Below are positions 42,976 through 54,957 of a stretch of 64,000 nucleotides of DNA, piece after piece. The translations under genes and the position numbers were made by a program. Source of the DNA: Chamaecrista fasciculata (lineage: Eukaryota; Streptophyta; Magnoliopsida; Fabales; Fabaceae). A model generated the notes under the pieces. It worked only from the letters and a program-made list of their open reading frames with translations, made no database searches and had not been told where the DNA came from. The stretch's first letter is position 1. Each line of letters starts with the position of its first letter. The stretch is taken from the NCBI GenBank assembly GCA_003254925.1, contig QANZ01048088.1:1-64000 (forward strand), in the 5' to 3' direction.

Positions 42976-43915
42976 TGCTAGTTGTGAAGAGATAACATGC
43001 CTTCAAGGTCTACTCTGGTTAATAGAAGTTTAGATATTGATGTCATTTGCTCTACGTGTGACCAACATGATGAGGACACTTCCCATGCCATCCTATTTGG
43101 CCCAAACCTCCTCTTTGTTTGGTCTATGTCTAATTTGCCTTTCATTCATGAGTTTGATGGGTCCATTTCATTCTTAGAATGGTTCTCTATTGTTGTATTC
43201 CATCGGGATTCTAAACAGGTGGTCACTTTTGCTATCGCCATTTACAAAATCAGGGAAAAGAGGAATTCAAAGATTATTAATTAACCCCTCTAACGTTATT
43301 TCTGATGATCAATTATGGCTTAGTATTTCTTCTTATGTTTATGAACTTGTTGGTGCTCCTTCTGGTTTGAATTGTGTCCCTATATCAGATGTTGCTAAAA
43401 TCTCTAAATGGTTCTTGCTCCCCTTTGGCTTCTTCATGGTAAATGTGGATGCTACCACGCGGGTGTCTCGATTGCCATTTTCTATATCATTATTAGAGAC
43501 CATAGAGGGTTTATCTTGGGTGCTTCCACCAAAATACATTCATGGCAACTTCTCCCTTGATTTTCTTGAGGTTTTGGATGTTAATTTTGGCATTAAGTAA
43601 TCCCTCCAATTTGAATGCTTTAAAATTCTGATTGAAACTGATTGCTTGAAGGTTGCTAGGAGTTTTAATGGAGCTACTCAAGACTTGTCTCCCTTTGGTA
43701 CTATCATTAGTAATATTAGATGCTTTTGTAATAAGTTTATTTTCTTTTCCATTGATTGGGTTAAGAGATATTGTAACGTTGTTGTCCACAGTCTGGCTAA
43801 AGTTGCTATTCCCCTCTATGGCACAAGTGTCTGGATGGAGGATTTGCCTATATGTATTTTTGACGTTGTGGCTCTTGAGAGGCCTTAATCTAAATGTTGT
43901 TTTCTAAAAAAAAAA
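42976..43915 (+). pseudogene. LINE fragment: zinc-binding tail and RNase H
   Basis: The zinc-binding region is at 42997-43284 (ICSTCDQHDEDTSHAILF). A frame change near 43260 leads to a degenerate RNase H: WFLLPFGFFMVNVDA at about 43410-43455, and IETDCLKVA ... CNVVVHSLAKVA at 43630-43888. It ends in an A-run at 43905-43914. Several stops and shifts; not functional. It was probably an L1-type element truncated at its 5' end. Confidence 0.7.
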
Positions 43916-43971
43916 TGCATTTTTCCTCGCAAGTGTTGCCCCTTGAACCTCGCTAAAATATATCTATTGCT

Positions 43972-46900
43972 TTTATTTATTTATTTATTTTTTGGCCACA
44001 AACATAGATCCTTCCATTAACAAAACAAGAAGCTACAAACACCAATCCAAAATACAACCAGAAAAAACACAAATGAGAACTGAAAAACTATCCAGAAATA
44101 CAAGCTCAACCAATACCAAACCTATCCCCTTGAACCAACACACTAATATCATCAATCAGAATTGCAGCCAGCGGTGATGGGGGTTACAACACCCACCCAA
44201 ACGGGCACATACACTGAGCGGCCAATTAGCGGTGATGGGGGTTACAACACCCACCCAAACGGGCACATAATCAGCGGCTTTGTTAGCACCTACGCTTCAC
44301 AAACAAGAACTCAACCTTTACAAACCCAACACCAAGATTACAAATATCCTCAACTACCACAGAAATAGTCCAATCACAAGACCTACTTTTACATTTCAAA
44401 CTATCAAAAAGCAATTTACAATCAGACTCAATACACACACTCACCCAACCATTATGGAAGCACAACTCACACGCCTTCTTCAAAGCAACAACTTCAGCTA
44501 CAAAAGCAAAAGAAGCCCTTATAGACCAGTTATTACCATCCAAAAGTAGCCCATTAGAGTCCCTAGCCACCACACCAATGTTGGGAAATCACAGAGCGAG
44601 CGCAGCGAAAAAAAAATTTAAAAAAACTTAAAATGCTGACTCTGTGATTCCTTTCCAGGATCCACTAAATGAATTTATACTAGGAAACGAAAAGTGATTT
44701 ACCATAAACAATCGGTAACTCTGAACTGTGCGACTCCGAGAAGTCCACTCCAATGTGTCCTTCCTCTGCCGGTGATCCACACGAGCAGTTTGACAGATAC
44801 CCAGGTGCTAGCCTCCTTCTCTTCTTCCCAAGAGAATTCGGGAATCGAATCTACGAGTCTTGATTGTTCAAGAACAATTCTTGAATACTCAAGAACCAAG
44901 TGGCAAATTTCAAGAACACTTCTTGAATTCCCAAAAGCAAAGTGGCGAAATTCAAGAAACCTTCTTGAATTCCCCAAAAGTGGTGCAAGAACAAGAACTA
45001 AATTCTTGGCTCACACACAAATCGCCCAAACCCTAAACCTTTTTGGGTTTGGTCTAGCCTCTCTCTCACTCTAGAAAAATCGACTCTTTCTCTCTCTTAG
45101 AAGAAATTGACTCTCTCTTTCTAGAATTAGGTTTTAGTCGAATTCTCCATTCACTTATGGTCAAAGTCGACTTGCTTGATGTGTGTTTAAATAGAGTTAT
45201 TTTTCTAATTCATGAAATTAGGGAATTATAATAAAGAAAATAGGGATTCCCTAAATCTTGAATTATGATATTACACTAATATTATAATTCAAAACTAATA
45301 CGCAATTTAAATTTAAATTTCAAGATCAAATCTTGAAACCTAAATCTTGAATGCCCAATTCCTATTGGTCAAGAGGATCTGAATTGTTAATTAAAATATT
45401 ACATTAATATCTTAATTTTGAAATTCAAAATGCAATCTTGAAATCCAAAATGCAAGATCAAATCTTGCCCTTTGGATCACACCCATGCGCCATTCCCCTA
45501 GCCAATTTTAGGAATTTAATAATTAAAATAACAACCTAACTTTTAGGAAGTTATAACCAACTTATTAATTTCCTTAACAAATTGAATTAAAATATTACCC
45601 TAATATCTTTAATTCAAGTTTGAATCTTGAATTCAAAATCAAATCTTGAATTCAAATTCCCTAGCAATATTGAATTAAAATATTACACTAATATCTTTAA
45701 TTCAAACTTGAATCTTGAAATCAAAATCAAATCTTGAATTCAAATTCAAATTCAAATCTTGAATCTAATTTACAAAACATTTTTATTAATAAAATTCAAG
45801 AGATATGCGCCATCTTCCTTTCCTTGTTATCCTAATATTAGTGAATTTAATAAATCAATAATCCCCTAATTTTTAGGAAGCTTATCCAATTTATTATTCC
45901 CTAATATTTTAAACAAGAAATTAATTGTAAATAAATTAATCAAATTAACTATTCAACAATTAATATATTTAAACTTGTCTAACAAATTTAAATATCATAA
46001 ACGTAGATATTATTTAAGACAAGACTTCATGTCCTAAGACATTCAACTATGTCTTAAATCGTGTCACTAAAGTAACTCACGAATTAACCCTAATTCGTGT
46101 CCCTATTATGGTATCTTGATCCTGCTCGTGTGTGACCCAACAGGCCTCACGTGAAGTTGGCAGCAAGCCATCTCTATGACTCACAAGTCGAGAGCAGACT
46201 CTAGCAAGCCATCACGACTACCCAAAACATGTGAGTTATCGTTTTATCAAAACCGATTTAACCTTAGTACCACCTTGTCATAATCCCGATTGTCACACGA
46301 TATTTTGTCATAGATAAGGCACGAGAAAGTCATCCTTAATCCAAACCATAACTTTCTCGATTCCTTGAGTTAGTCTCATTTCCCTGTGCGGCCGCACATT
46401 CCTTGGACAGACTCATTGAGGGGCCCAGTTAAATATCTCTCATCTTGATGAGAGACAAAATTCCATCTTGGTCAACCACATTCCTCAGCACGGTAAACAA
46501 CCAAACCCGTACCTAGCTTGTATGGCTACCCTGCTACGGGCAACGTTGACCTAGGCCAAAGTTTGACATCTACAACGCCGGAATAGTCAAGACCTCAAGT
46601 CTAAGGGCATCGTGACAGGTGTACAAGAGAGATTCGCTTATGACTAAACCCATGCAGGACTCTCCGGGTCGGTCCAGCAACTTGTAACCCCTTACATAAT
46701 TGCACCATGACTCTCGTGAAGCATCTAGTGCATGTATCTCTATACACCGAGGTCATGCTGGTCTTAGCTCATTCACATTCCCACATGAATAATCGACCAG
46801 GGACAGTTTAGAATAACTATCACATAATTATTCAAGGATTGTTATCATAGTAAACATGCTAATAATATGACAATGACTCAATTTATCATCTATAAATTAG

Positions 46901-47165
46901 TCAACCAATATGTTCACACATATAAAATGATTGGCCCTGGGGCACAATCTCCATCAACCAATCCCTGCCAAGGCATCAGAACTAATGGAAGAAGCATCCA
47001 CATTTACCTTGATGAACTCCACACTAGCGGGCTTCAAAGAAATCGACTCCTCCACATTAGCAGAAGCCACCCTTCCACAGGCAAAATGCGCACTTCCCCA
47101 AAACACATCAACCAAGAGAACAACCTTATGGAATCTACCTTGAAGGCACATAGATTAGCAGCAGC
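43972..47165 (-). pseudogene. LINE RNase H fragment split by a solo LTR
   Basis: The minus-strand RNase H starts near 47165, reads PASVEFIKVNVDASSISSDA up to a GIG at 46962, is interrupted by the solo LTR, and resumes at 44578 with VVARDSNG ... IESDCKLLFDSL. Removing the LTR and one TSD copy rejoins the frame exactly. Its 3' region contains a 42-bp segment twice (44170-44211 and 44228-44269) and ends in an A-rich (AAAT)n tail near 43972-43993. The fragment was once one LINE 3' end on the minus strand. Confidence 0.7.
44579..46956 (-). mobile_element. Solo LTR, family L long form (2378 bp), 5-bp TSD ACCAA
   Basis: On the minus strand it starts TGATGGAGATTGTGCC (46956) and ends ATTTCCCAACA (44579). 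ACCAA flanks it at 44574-44578 and 46957-46961. There is no internal region, so it is a product of LTR-LTR recombination. It contains the central block (about 45950-46820) missing from the copia element's LTR. It sits in an RNase H coding sequence. Confidence 0.9.
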
Positions 47166-47398
47166 TATTCATATTTTTCAATCTGAATTAGAATTTGAGT
47201 TTCTTTTTTTTTTTATCAATTTTACATTATATATCGTTAGCTACATAGATTATTTTGTCGTTAATATTTGACTAAAGTAAGAGCAAAGGATAAAATTGAC
47301 CAAAATGTAAAAGAATGAGGACGAAATTGACAGTAAAAAAAGACTGGGGACGAAATTGACTGCAAGTGTAAATTTTGGGGACGAGATGGGTGTTTTTG
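47166..47398. mobile_element. Truncated Mutator-type MITE related to 8896-9274
   Basis: Segments 'aaattttacattatat', 'tttgactaaagtaagagcaaagg' and the end GGGTGTTTTTGCCC match the right half of the MITE at 8896-9274. The left half is missing and the sequence abuts the LINE fragment. Confidence 0.6.
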
Positions 47399-47401
47399 CC
47401 C

Positions 47402-47440
<39 letters not shown>

Positions 47441-47452
47441 TAGAGAGAGAAG
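47399..47452. repeat. (TA)n(GA)n microsatellite
   Basis: A TA run of about 12 units is followed by GA units with one interruption. Confidence 0.9.
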
Positions 47453-48032
47453 TTACATTTTATAGTTGTTACACAACAAGTGGGGATCCTTTTAACCACT
47501 TTTTTCCCAAGAGCTTAATCTGACTTAGCTTCAATCTCAAAATATATGTTTACTGTTTACTCCTCAAAAGATCGTAGAATATTATGACTTTTGGAAAGAT
47601 GATAGTGGGCAATCAAACCATACCTAATTTTGAGTGTTAAAATAATATATATAGAAGTTAAAAAACAAAGGATATAAGGGGTTGATTGTCTATTTGACAG
47701 TAAAAGTTATTTTATACCACCCATAATTTTATTTAATGTCAACTACAAGTTTATTTAGGTCCATCACATATTCATTTAATTTAATTCGATCCATTTTAAA
47801 TTTTTCTTTTTCAGTTGCATTCACAATTCATTTTGTTATCAATAACCTCCTATCTAGCTAAGTATTAACTAAATTAATAATTCAATAACATTGAACGAAT
47901 ATATAACACTGATAATTGATAACATAACATGTAAATTTTCATATACATAGACAAATTCTTTTTGTTATTAAAGTGAGTTACCATAACTAATTTTTTCATA
48001 GATTTATACAGTTTAAATTTTTAGATACCTCA
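47453..48032. other. AT-rich stretch, nothing recognised
   Basis: No gene, repeat border or RNA is seen. Base composition changes sharply to GC-richer sequence at about 48035. Confidence 0.5.
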
Positions 48033-48647
48033 TGATGAACTAGGTTCTGGCCGGGGGTCATTACCTGGTTCAGATGAGGCAACTCTGGGTTGAAGGTTAC
48101 CTGCAAGACAATGAACACACAGGGTGGCCCTACGGTTCACCTCTGATGCTTAAGTCAGTAAGGGTTATGAGCTCAATAATGTCAATTGACTGAGAATAGA
48201 GCATACCTTTTTCCAGTGTGAAGGGCTAACCTTCTATACTGGCTGAGGGCAATCTGGTGTGATCTTGCCATAAATGCCTGGATCCTTGATTGTGATCCTG
48301 GCTGATCTGATTGTGATCCTTGGCTCCCACGTAATTCCCTTTTTTTTGAAAGGTGCCCTGATGGCTAAGGCGTTATCAAGGGGAAGGATCTCTGAGTGAT
48401 TTGCCTTGATTGATAGCGGATCTTGATCGATCCTTGGTTGGTTCCTGATTGATTCAGGGAATGTTTCCTTATTCCTTCGTACATGGACGCCCATGTCCTT
48501 CGTGACTGGGGGCGTCCTCACCTTAGCGTGATGGAGGGCGTTCTCGCCCTTACGACCCATCTGGTGGGCCTGTGGCGCACTGGGCCAAGGGCATGTTCTG
48601 TCATTTCGGCTTCCTAATTATTTGGCCTATTATCACTAGTCTCAACA
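48033..48647 (-). mobile_element. Probable 3' LTR of the Tat element
   Basis: On the minus strand the candidate starts TGTTGAGACTAGTGATAATAG and ends GAACCTAGTTCATCA. It lies at the expected place beyond the antisense ORF, and its left edge coincides with an abrupt change in base composition. The 5' LTR is outside the window, so neither ends nor identity can be checked. No good polypurine tract precedes it: 'aaggggactccactgatggggac' ends about 25 bp upstream. Confidence 0.4.
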
Positions 48648-48835
48648 AAAGAAGTGGAGCTCTGTCCCCATCAGTGGAGTCCCCTTCGAGGGTGTTCTCG
48701 ACACTGAATACAGCCTCATGGGCATCGACGCCTCCGACGCCATGGATCTCCTCTTAGCAAGTCTTGGCAGTCGTGATCTAACCCGAGTTAGCATCCTCGA
48801 TTCTAACGTTACCAAACCCTGTCTTTTCAGTTCCC

Positions 48836-48897
48836 ACGTTGATGTCACACGTCATGCTTTTTGCTGCATGTCTGCGGGACGTGGCCACGTGGCACGT
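48836..48897 (+). promoter_or_regulatory. ACGT (G-box type) cluster upstream of the antisense ORF
   Basis: Five ACGT cores lie at 48836, 48849, 48879, 48887 and 48894. The last three form a near-palindrome, GACGTGGCCACGTGGCACGTC-like, whose centre is the G-box CCACGTGG. Plant bZIP and bHLH factors bind such sites. It sits about 430 bp upstream of the antisense ORF start, so it may be that gene's promoter. Confidence 0.45.
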
Positions 48898-49080
48898 CCT
48901 GACTTGCTCTCCTTCCGCAATGATGGTGAAGGCGGGAATCGAGGGTGGCGCATTAATTGCAATTATGCGGTTTTCGAAACCCACCTCTCAAAATTGCCAG
49001 TTTGTTCTTTTCTTCCTCATTTGAAAACTCGAGTTTCTCTCTCCACCACTGCATTCTCTCTTCCTCCTCCAGCATCCGAG

Positions 49081-49126
49081 TTGCTTTTCGCCGGAGTTCA
49101 CTGTTGCTTTTCGCCGGAGTTCACTG
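49081..49126. repeat. 23-bp tandem duplication
   Basis: TTGCTTTTCGCCGGAGTTCACTG-type unit (23 bp) occurs twice in a row in the leader of the antisense ORF. Confidence 0.8.
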
Positions 49127-49331
49127 TTGCTTTCCGATGAGTTTGTTGTCGCCGGTCAGCAGCGTTCGCGGTTGCTAGCATCGGTGAGCGTTTTGAACTT
49201 GTTCTGTCGTTTCCATTGGGATTTCTGGATTGTTACTTGAGTTTCACTCATTGTGTTCTTCGCGTTCTTCGCAGTGTTCATACACATTTTCCAGGTTCTC
49301 TACGAGGATTTTCCTTCAATCCGCCAACATT

Positions 49332-52300
49332 ATGGACTACGATGAACGTAAGTTTCCTAGACTTTCTTCTTCATCTTCTTCATCTTCTTCCTCGTTTGAG
49401 TTTTGGTCTGAGTTTGGTGATCAACCGCAACCGTTGAATATCATTTTTCCAAACGACCCCTTTTTCCTTGAGGGTGTTTCCCCCCTTTTCGCTGGTGAAT
49501 GGAGCAGAGTCCTACATCAAATGAATTATAACTATCATGTTTCCTTGGCTGCTGATGATGGTACAAGGGCGCCCGAGTCATCAGCGCCTGGGCCATCTGC
49601 TCCAAGCACGTCAACGCCAGCTAGGTCTTCTCCCTCTCCAATGGACAGAAGGGATGGAGACGTGGGGGCGTCCTCATCGAGAACGCCAGAGGATTTCCAC
49701 CAAATTCCCGATGATCTGTCGTCGTCAACGCCTTCGGAGATTCGTGAGGCGTTATCTTCTCTTCCTGAAAGAGCGTCTGAGGATGAGGCGTCCTCAACCC
49801 ACGAGGAGGCTGGTGGTGATCATGTGCCAATATGGGCGTCCATCGGTGATGGTAAGCCTTAGCGGGTGATTGATGGGTAAGAGGTCGACTTTATCCTCTA
49901 CCCCGACTGGTTCTTTGTTGGGAATTCAGGGCGCCTAAGGCAGCGGAAGCAAAAAACAAAATAATAACTAAACGCCTTGGTCCTAGAATTTCCGAACGGA
50001 TCCGCTAGCTGAATTTAAAACTTTTGGTTAGTGGTATACCTCACGAGTTTCAATCGGTTTAGTTGAACGGGGCGTTTCCTAGAAGTCCACGTGACGCGTC
50101 CTTCCTCCGTCGGTAATCCACACAACAGTTTCGGAGATGCCTAGGTGCTAGCCTCCTTCACTTCTCCAAGTGAATCCGGAACCTTTATCTACGGTGTTCT
50201 TTAATTCAAGAACTCTTCTTGAATTGTCAAGAACTGTATGGCGCCTTGATCAAGAATCTTATTCTTGATCTTACACAACCTTGTCACACAAAACTAAACT
50301 CTTTAGTGTTGTGCGCCACTTTCTCTCTCTAGGAAAACAAGGCTGCGATTTTTCTCTCTCTCCTCACCAAAGGCAAAATCGAATTTTCCCTTGTGAAGAA
50401 CTTAGGCTAAGTCGACTTTTCTAATGTGCATGAGGCTCTCACCCTTTTGTGATTTCACTCTCAAGAATCCAATTCTCAAGTTGTGAACTCTCTCTAACCT
50501 AGAGCAAAAATCAAATTTTCTCTCTTGGTTAACTCTATAAAAGTCGACTTATGGCTTCCTATTTATAGGGTTTGGGGACTTTGATAATTATAATTTAGGA
50601 AACCCTAAAATCATATAATTATCAAATCATAAGATTATGATATCTCTATATCAAAATTATATGACTTGAATTCCAATTTAAAATATTACCATAATATTAA
50701 AATTGGATTCAAAATGCAATCTTGGAGAATCAATTTGGAAGATCAAATCTTCCAAGATCTCTCTCAAGCCCATGCGCCATTCCCCTTATTATTTTGTTGG
50801 AATTTAATAAATCAAAATAACTAACTAACTCTTAGGAAGTTATAACTAATTTGTTATTTTCCAACAATATTGATTTAAAGAATTACCATAATATCTTTAA
50901 GTCAATCTCTCCAAATCTTAAATTCTGGTTTATTGAATTAAAATATTACATTAATATTTTAAATTCAATTGGACCTAGAATTTCGACTTGCCCTATAATA
51001 CATGAATTAAAATATTACTTTAATATATTTAATTCATCCATTTGAAATCTAGATCAAATCTATTTGAATTTCAAATTTCAAGCCATGACTTTAATTAATA
51101 AAACATTTTTATTAATTAAATCCCTTGGTAAATATGAGGCGCCAACCTCATCCTATTTTATCCTAATATTAGTGAATTTAATAAATCAATAATTTCCTAA
51201 CTCTTAGGAATATTATTTAATTTATAATTCCCAATATTATAAATAGGAATATAATTGTAAATAGCCTAATCCAATTATCTATTTAACAATTATCGATATA
51301 TATATATTTAAATTTGTCTCACAAATCTAAATATCATATATCTGTAGATAATTTATTTAAGACAAGACTTCATGTCCCACCACAATTAGTTATGTCTTAA
51401 ACGGTGTCACAAATGTGACCCAAGAATTAGTCTTAACTTGTGTCCCAGCTTGGCATCTGGTTCCTGCTCGTGTGTGACCCAGCAGGCCCCACGTGAAGTT
51501 GGCAGTAAGTCATCTCCATGACTCACAAGTCGAGAGCGGACTCTAGCAAGCCATCACGACTACCCAAAACACGTGAGTTATCGTTTAACCCCTAAACGAC
51601 TTAACCTTAGTACCATCTTGTCCAGATCCCTTTTTGTCCTACGATATTTTGGTAAGGATTAGGCATGGGAAAGTCATCCAAAATCCAAACCTCAACTTTC
51701 TCGATTCCTTGAGTAAGTCCGAATTTCCAGTGTGTCCACACATTCCTTGGACAGACTCATCGAGGGGCCCAGTTAAATATTTCCAATCTCTATGAGGGAC
51801 AAAATTCCATCTTGGCCAACCACATTCCTCAGCACGGCAATCAACCAAACCCGTACTCAACCCTTATGGCTACCCTGTTACGAGTAACGTTAGACTAAGC
51901 CAAAGTTTGACAACTGTAATGCCGGAATAGTCAAGACCTCAGGTCTAAGGGCATCATGACAGATTGTACAGGAGAGACCAGCTAATGACTGAACCCATGC
52001 AGAACTCTCCGGGTCGGTCCAGCAATTTGTAACTCCTTAAATAATTGCACCATGACTCTCGTCCCAGCATCTAGTGCATGCATCTCTATGCACCGAGGTC
52101 AGGCTGGTCTTGGTTCGATTGAAGTTCCGACTCGAATGAGCGACCAGGGACAATTTAGATTAACTATCTCATAATTAATCATGGACTGTTATCATAGTAA
52201 ACATGCTAATAATATGATAACCATTAATTTATCTCCATAAATTAATTGATATGTTCCAAACATATTTATAGGATGATTGGCCCTAGGTCATAATCTCCAT

Positions 52301-54424
52301 CATTCTTATCTTCTAGCTACAAGTTGGGAAACGTTCCATGGGTTAAGGAAGAGCTCACACCTTGCGGTGTTGAAAGAATTGAGGTCATGCGTAATGCACG
52401 TCCTGTGGTTGATTGGCGTCGTCAAATATTGGAAGAAGCGGTCCAGAAACCGCGCATTAAAGAGACTAGCCAAAAGGTACGCCAATATCACATGTACAAC
52501 TTTGGCGTAGAGAAGCTTAAAGAGCTCAACAAAAAGTTGATTAAGTCTTCGCAGCGTCGATGCCAAGCGGGATGTAGGATCTCGTGGTTGAGCCACTTGA
52601 AGGAAGCGCCTGATCTATTCTATACTGATGGGAGGGGCTTCCTCATTGCTGAAGACGTTCTTAAAGGCTGCGACATAGAGATGCTGTTTCATCTTGCTTG
52701 CTGTTTTGAACACCTGTCTTGCTCAAGTTAGTGCCAACGGGTAACAGCTCCTGCTTGGCTCTATTGCGATGTGCCGTGGAGATGGCGTTATCACCACAGC
52801 TCGCTTGTTCCTGTATTTCTTCTATGCCCGCTGGGGGAACAATTGTTTTGTTTCCTTCTATCGGCGCTGTGGGTGTCCACAAATTTTGGGTCATGCCATT
52901 AGCAATCCCAACGAATGGCAGAAGAAATTCGTTTTCATCAGAGAGTCAGGGTCTGAACGCCCTTTCTGGGTTCGCGCCACTGACGAATGCACCATGTTTC
53001 CTTTGTCCTGGAGGAGGCCTCGTCTTGGGCCAATTGAATGCAATTGGAGGGATTTAACCGTTGACGAACATTTGGCGGCACTGCGGTTGATCACCACTGA
53101 CCTTTTTGATCCCAAACGTTGTATGTGTCTTTGCTTTTCTTTATGCATGTGTGTTTTCATCCTTGATGATTGTTCCTAAGCCTTGTTTTGCTTGTTTCGC
53201 AATGGATGAGGCTTCCCTAGCCGATGTGATTGGGAGCAAGCGCCCCCTGGAGGATAAGGGCAAGGAAAAGGCGATGGCGCCTCAGAAGAAGAAGAAGCAT
53301 GCTGTCATTCCCATGAAGCTAGGGAACTTCACTATTCGTGATCCCTCCGATACTCCAAGTCCTCCAACCAACCCCGGTGGTCAAGGAAATGAGATTGCTG
53401 CTCCTACGTTAAAAGGAGGCAAGACGGCGTCACGCAAGCGTGCGCGCCCTGATAGCGAGATTCCCCTCATTCTAGCTGCTCCTAAGGCTGGAAAATTCGA
53501 TGCTTTGGCGGTCCTGACCAATTGTTTATCCGAGGCCACGGCGGTAAAAAGAGATGAGCTGGCCAAGGCGTCTTTGGAAAATATCTAAGATCCTATGGTG
53601 GAGACCGCCCAATTCCTTTTGGCAATGGCGTTGCGAGTCCTGGCCAGCAATGTGTCCAGGAAAGATCTTATCTCGGAAAGGGATGACGCGCACGAGGACG
53701 CCAAGAAGCTGCGTCGTGCTATCGAAGAGCTGACGGAGGAGTTGGACCTGACCAAGGCTTCCCGGGATTCCCTCAAGACCGGGTATGAGTGAAGGGGTAA
53801 GCAGCTGGAGGAGACCACTAACGTTCTCAACGAGCTCAACGACAAGGTGGCTGATCTGGAAGCCCAAGTCAAGAATGGTAAGGACGCCTATGTGGCTCTC
53901 AAAGTGTTAGCCTTGCGGCAGATTTAATGGAGGGGTTCTTGGTACAACTATATCGGTTTCAAGAACGCCATCAACCGTTGAGGTTGCGCATCCCCAACTT
54001 GGATATTTCGGGGATATGACCAAACAAGATAGTTGAGGGCAGGCTGATCCGCGACCCCATTAATTCTGATCTTGCGGTGAAGTTCCTGAGGATGCTAGAG
54101 AACTATGCGCTTAAAGGGTATGAATCTGGGGGTGATGATGACTTCCCCTGGTTCAAAGATTGCGTGATTCCTTTTCTAGGTGACGTGGGCCAGGCCCCTG
54201 AGGACGCTGCAGTTCCTATAGGTGAGGATGTCAACGCCCATGCCAGCGAGGAAGGGGTCAACGCCACAGATCGTGTTGATGACGCCGCGAACGAAGTTGC
54301 GGGTGATGCTGTCGATGACGGCGCTCTTGCTGGTAATGTTGCGGACGATAGCGCCCCTGCCGATGAGGACACTGAGGAAGCCCCTTCAGCCGACATTATT
54401 GAGGACACTCCCACTAATGCTTAG
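49332..54424 (+). pseudogene. Additional antisense ORF (aORF) of the Tat element, degraded and split
   Basis: Read opposite to gag-pol, from ATG 49332 (MDYDERKFPRL). A Ser/Pro-rich N-terminus runs to 49859. TAG 49860 and TAA 49878 interrupt a continuous frame (RVIDG, EVDFILYPDWF). A solo LTR at 49916-52302 then splits the codon stretch, which resumes in frame (SSSYKLGNVPWVKEEL, EKLKELNKKLIKSSQ). After a frame change near 52700 comes a region with ARWGNNCFVSFYRR, NEWQKKFVFIRES and LTVDEHLAALRLI. A probable intron at about 53115-53210 leads to a basic, then coiled-coil part (RRAIEELTEELDLTKASRD; stops at 53586 and 53790, frameshift near 53930). The Ala/Asp-rich C-terminus ends at 54424. Tat-lineage elements are known to carry antisense ORFs here; the protein's function is unknown. 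Relation to the plant 'putative gypsy type transposon' family is possible. Confidence 0.65.
49916..52302 (-). mobile_element. Solo LTR, family L long form (2387 bp), TSD TTCTT
   Basis: On the minus strand it runs from TGATGGAGATTATGACC (52302) to TTCCCAACA (49916). TTCTT flanks it at 49911-49915 and 52303-52307. It is inserted in the antisense ORF, whose frame rejoins across it. The central block lies at about 51330-52200. Confidence 0.92.
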
Positions 54425-54957
54425 GCCTACGTGCCTTTGTTTGTTTTTTCTTGGGCCTGTGTGCCCTTTTTGATTATTTTGTGGATTTGTTGTGGCTTTC
54501 GTGCCACATTCAACATTGATGGTATGGCATTCGTGCCACTTTTTTGAATATTATGGGCGGTGGCGCCCATAATTTATGTTATAATCTTCCTACGTTCATT
54601 TATAGCTCTTTATTCCTCGCTTTGCATGCCATGTTTGACTTGTGTTTTTCTTGCTTTGATTCGATTATCGTATTGTTTGCACATCAAAGCGCTTCCTCGC
54701 GGTGGGCACGCTTTGAGTGTTTGCGTATCATATGCTAAGTTTTTGACTAGTCATCCAAGGGAGGATCGGTCCGCTTGGTTCGTGAGTGCCATACTCACAA
54801 GGCTCCTTCGAGGGCCTTTTTATTGCTGTTCCGAGGGCGTCCCCCCGAGCAACTTATTTCAATTAACACAGTGTGTTAGAGAAAATGCACTTTATTGATT
54901 AAAAAATCTCAGTACAATGGCTCAGTGGCCTTCTTTGATTATTACAAAGCTTCCTTA
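54425..54957. other. Spacer between the tail-to-tail aORF and pol
   Basis: No coding region is seen. The segment contains repeats of GTGCC (for example 'gtgtgccctt', 'tcgtgccac') after the aORF stop and should hold the 3' UTR of both transcription units. Confidence 0.5.

Noticed and set aside
48572..49178. Several short frames upstream of the antisense ORF
   Set aside because: No conserved features. The region reads better as promoter and leader of the antisense ORF, with G-box sites and a 23-bp duplication.
49840..49915. Possible intron in the antisense ORF starting at GATG|GTAAGCC (49850)
   Set aside because: The frame continues through with only TAG and TAA that look like single-base changes, and no acceptor is needed to rejoin the downstream codons. 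I treat them as nonsense mutations.
51639..51860. Small open frame in the central block of LTR family L (contains RAEECG, YLTGPLDESVQG), partly shared at 57020-57217
   Set aside because: Other copies have TGA at the same place or 1-nt indels, so the similarity is of DNA, not of a maintained protein.
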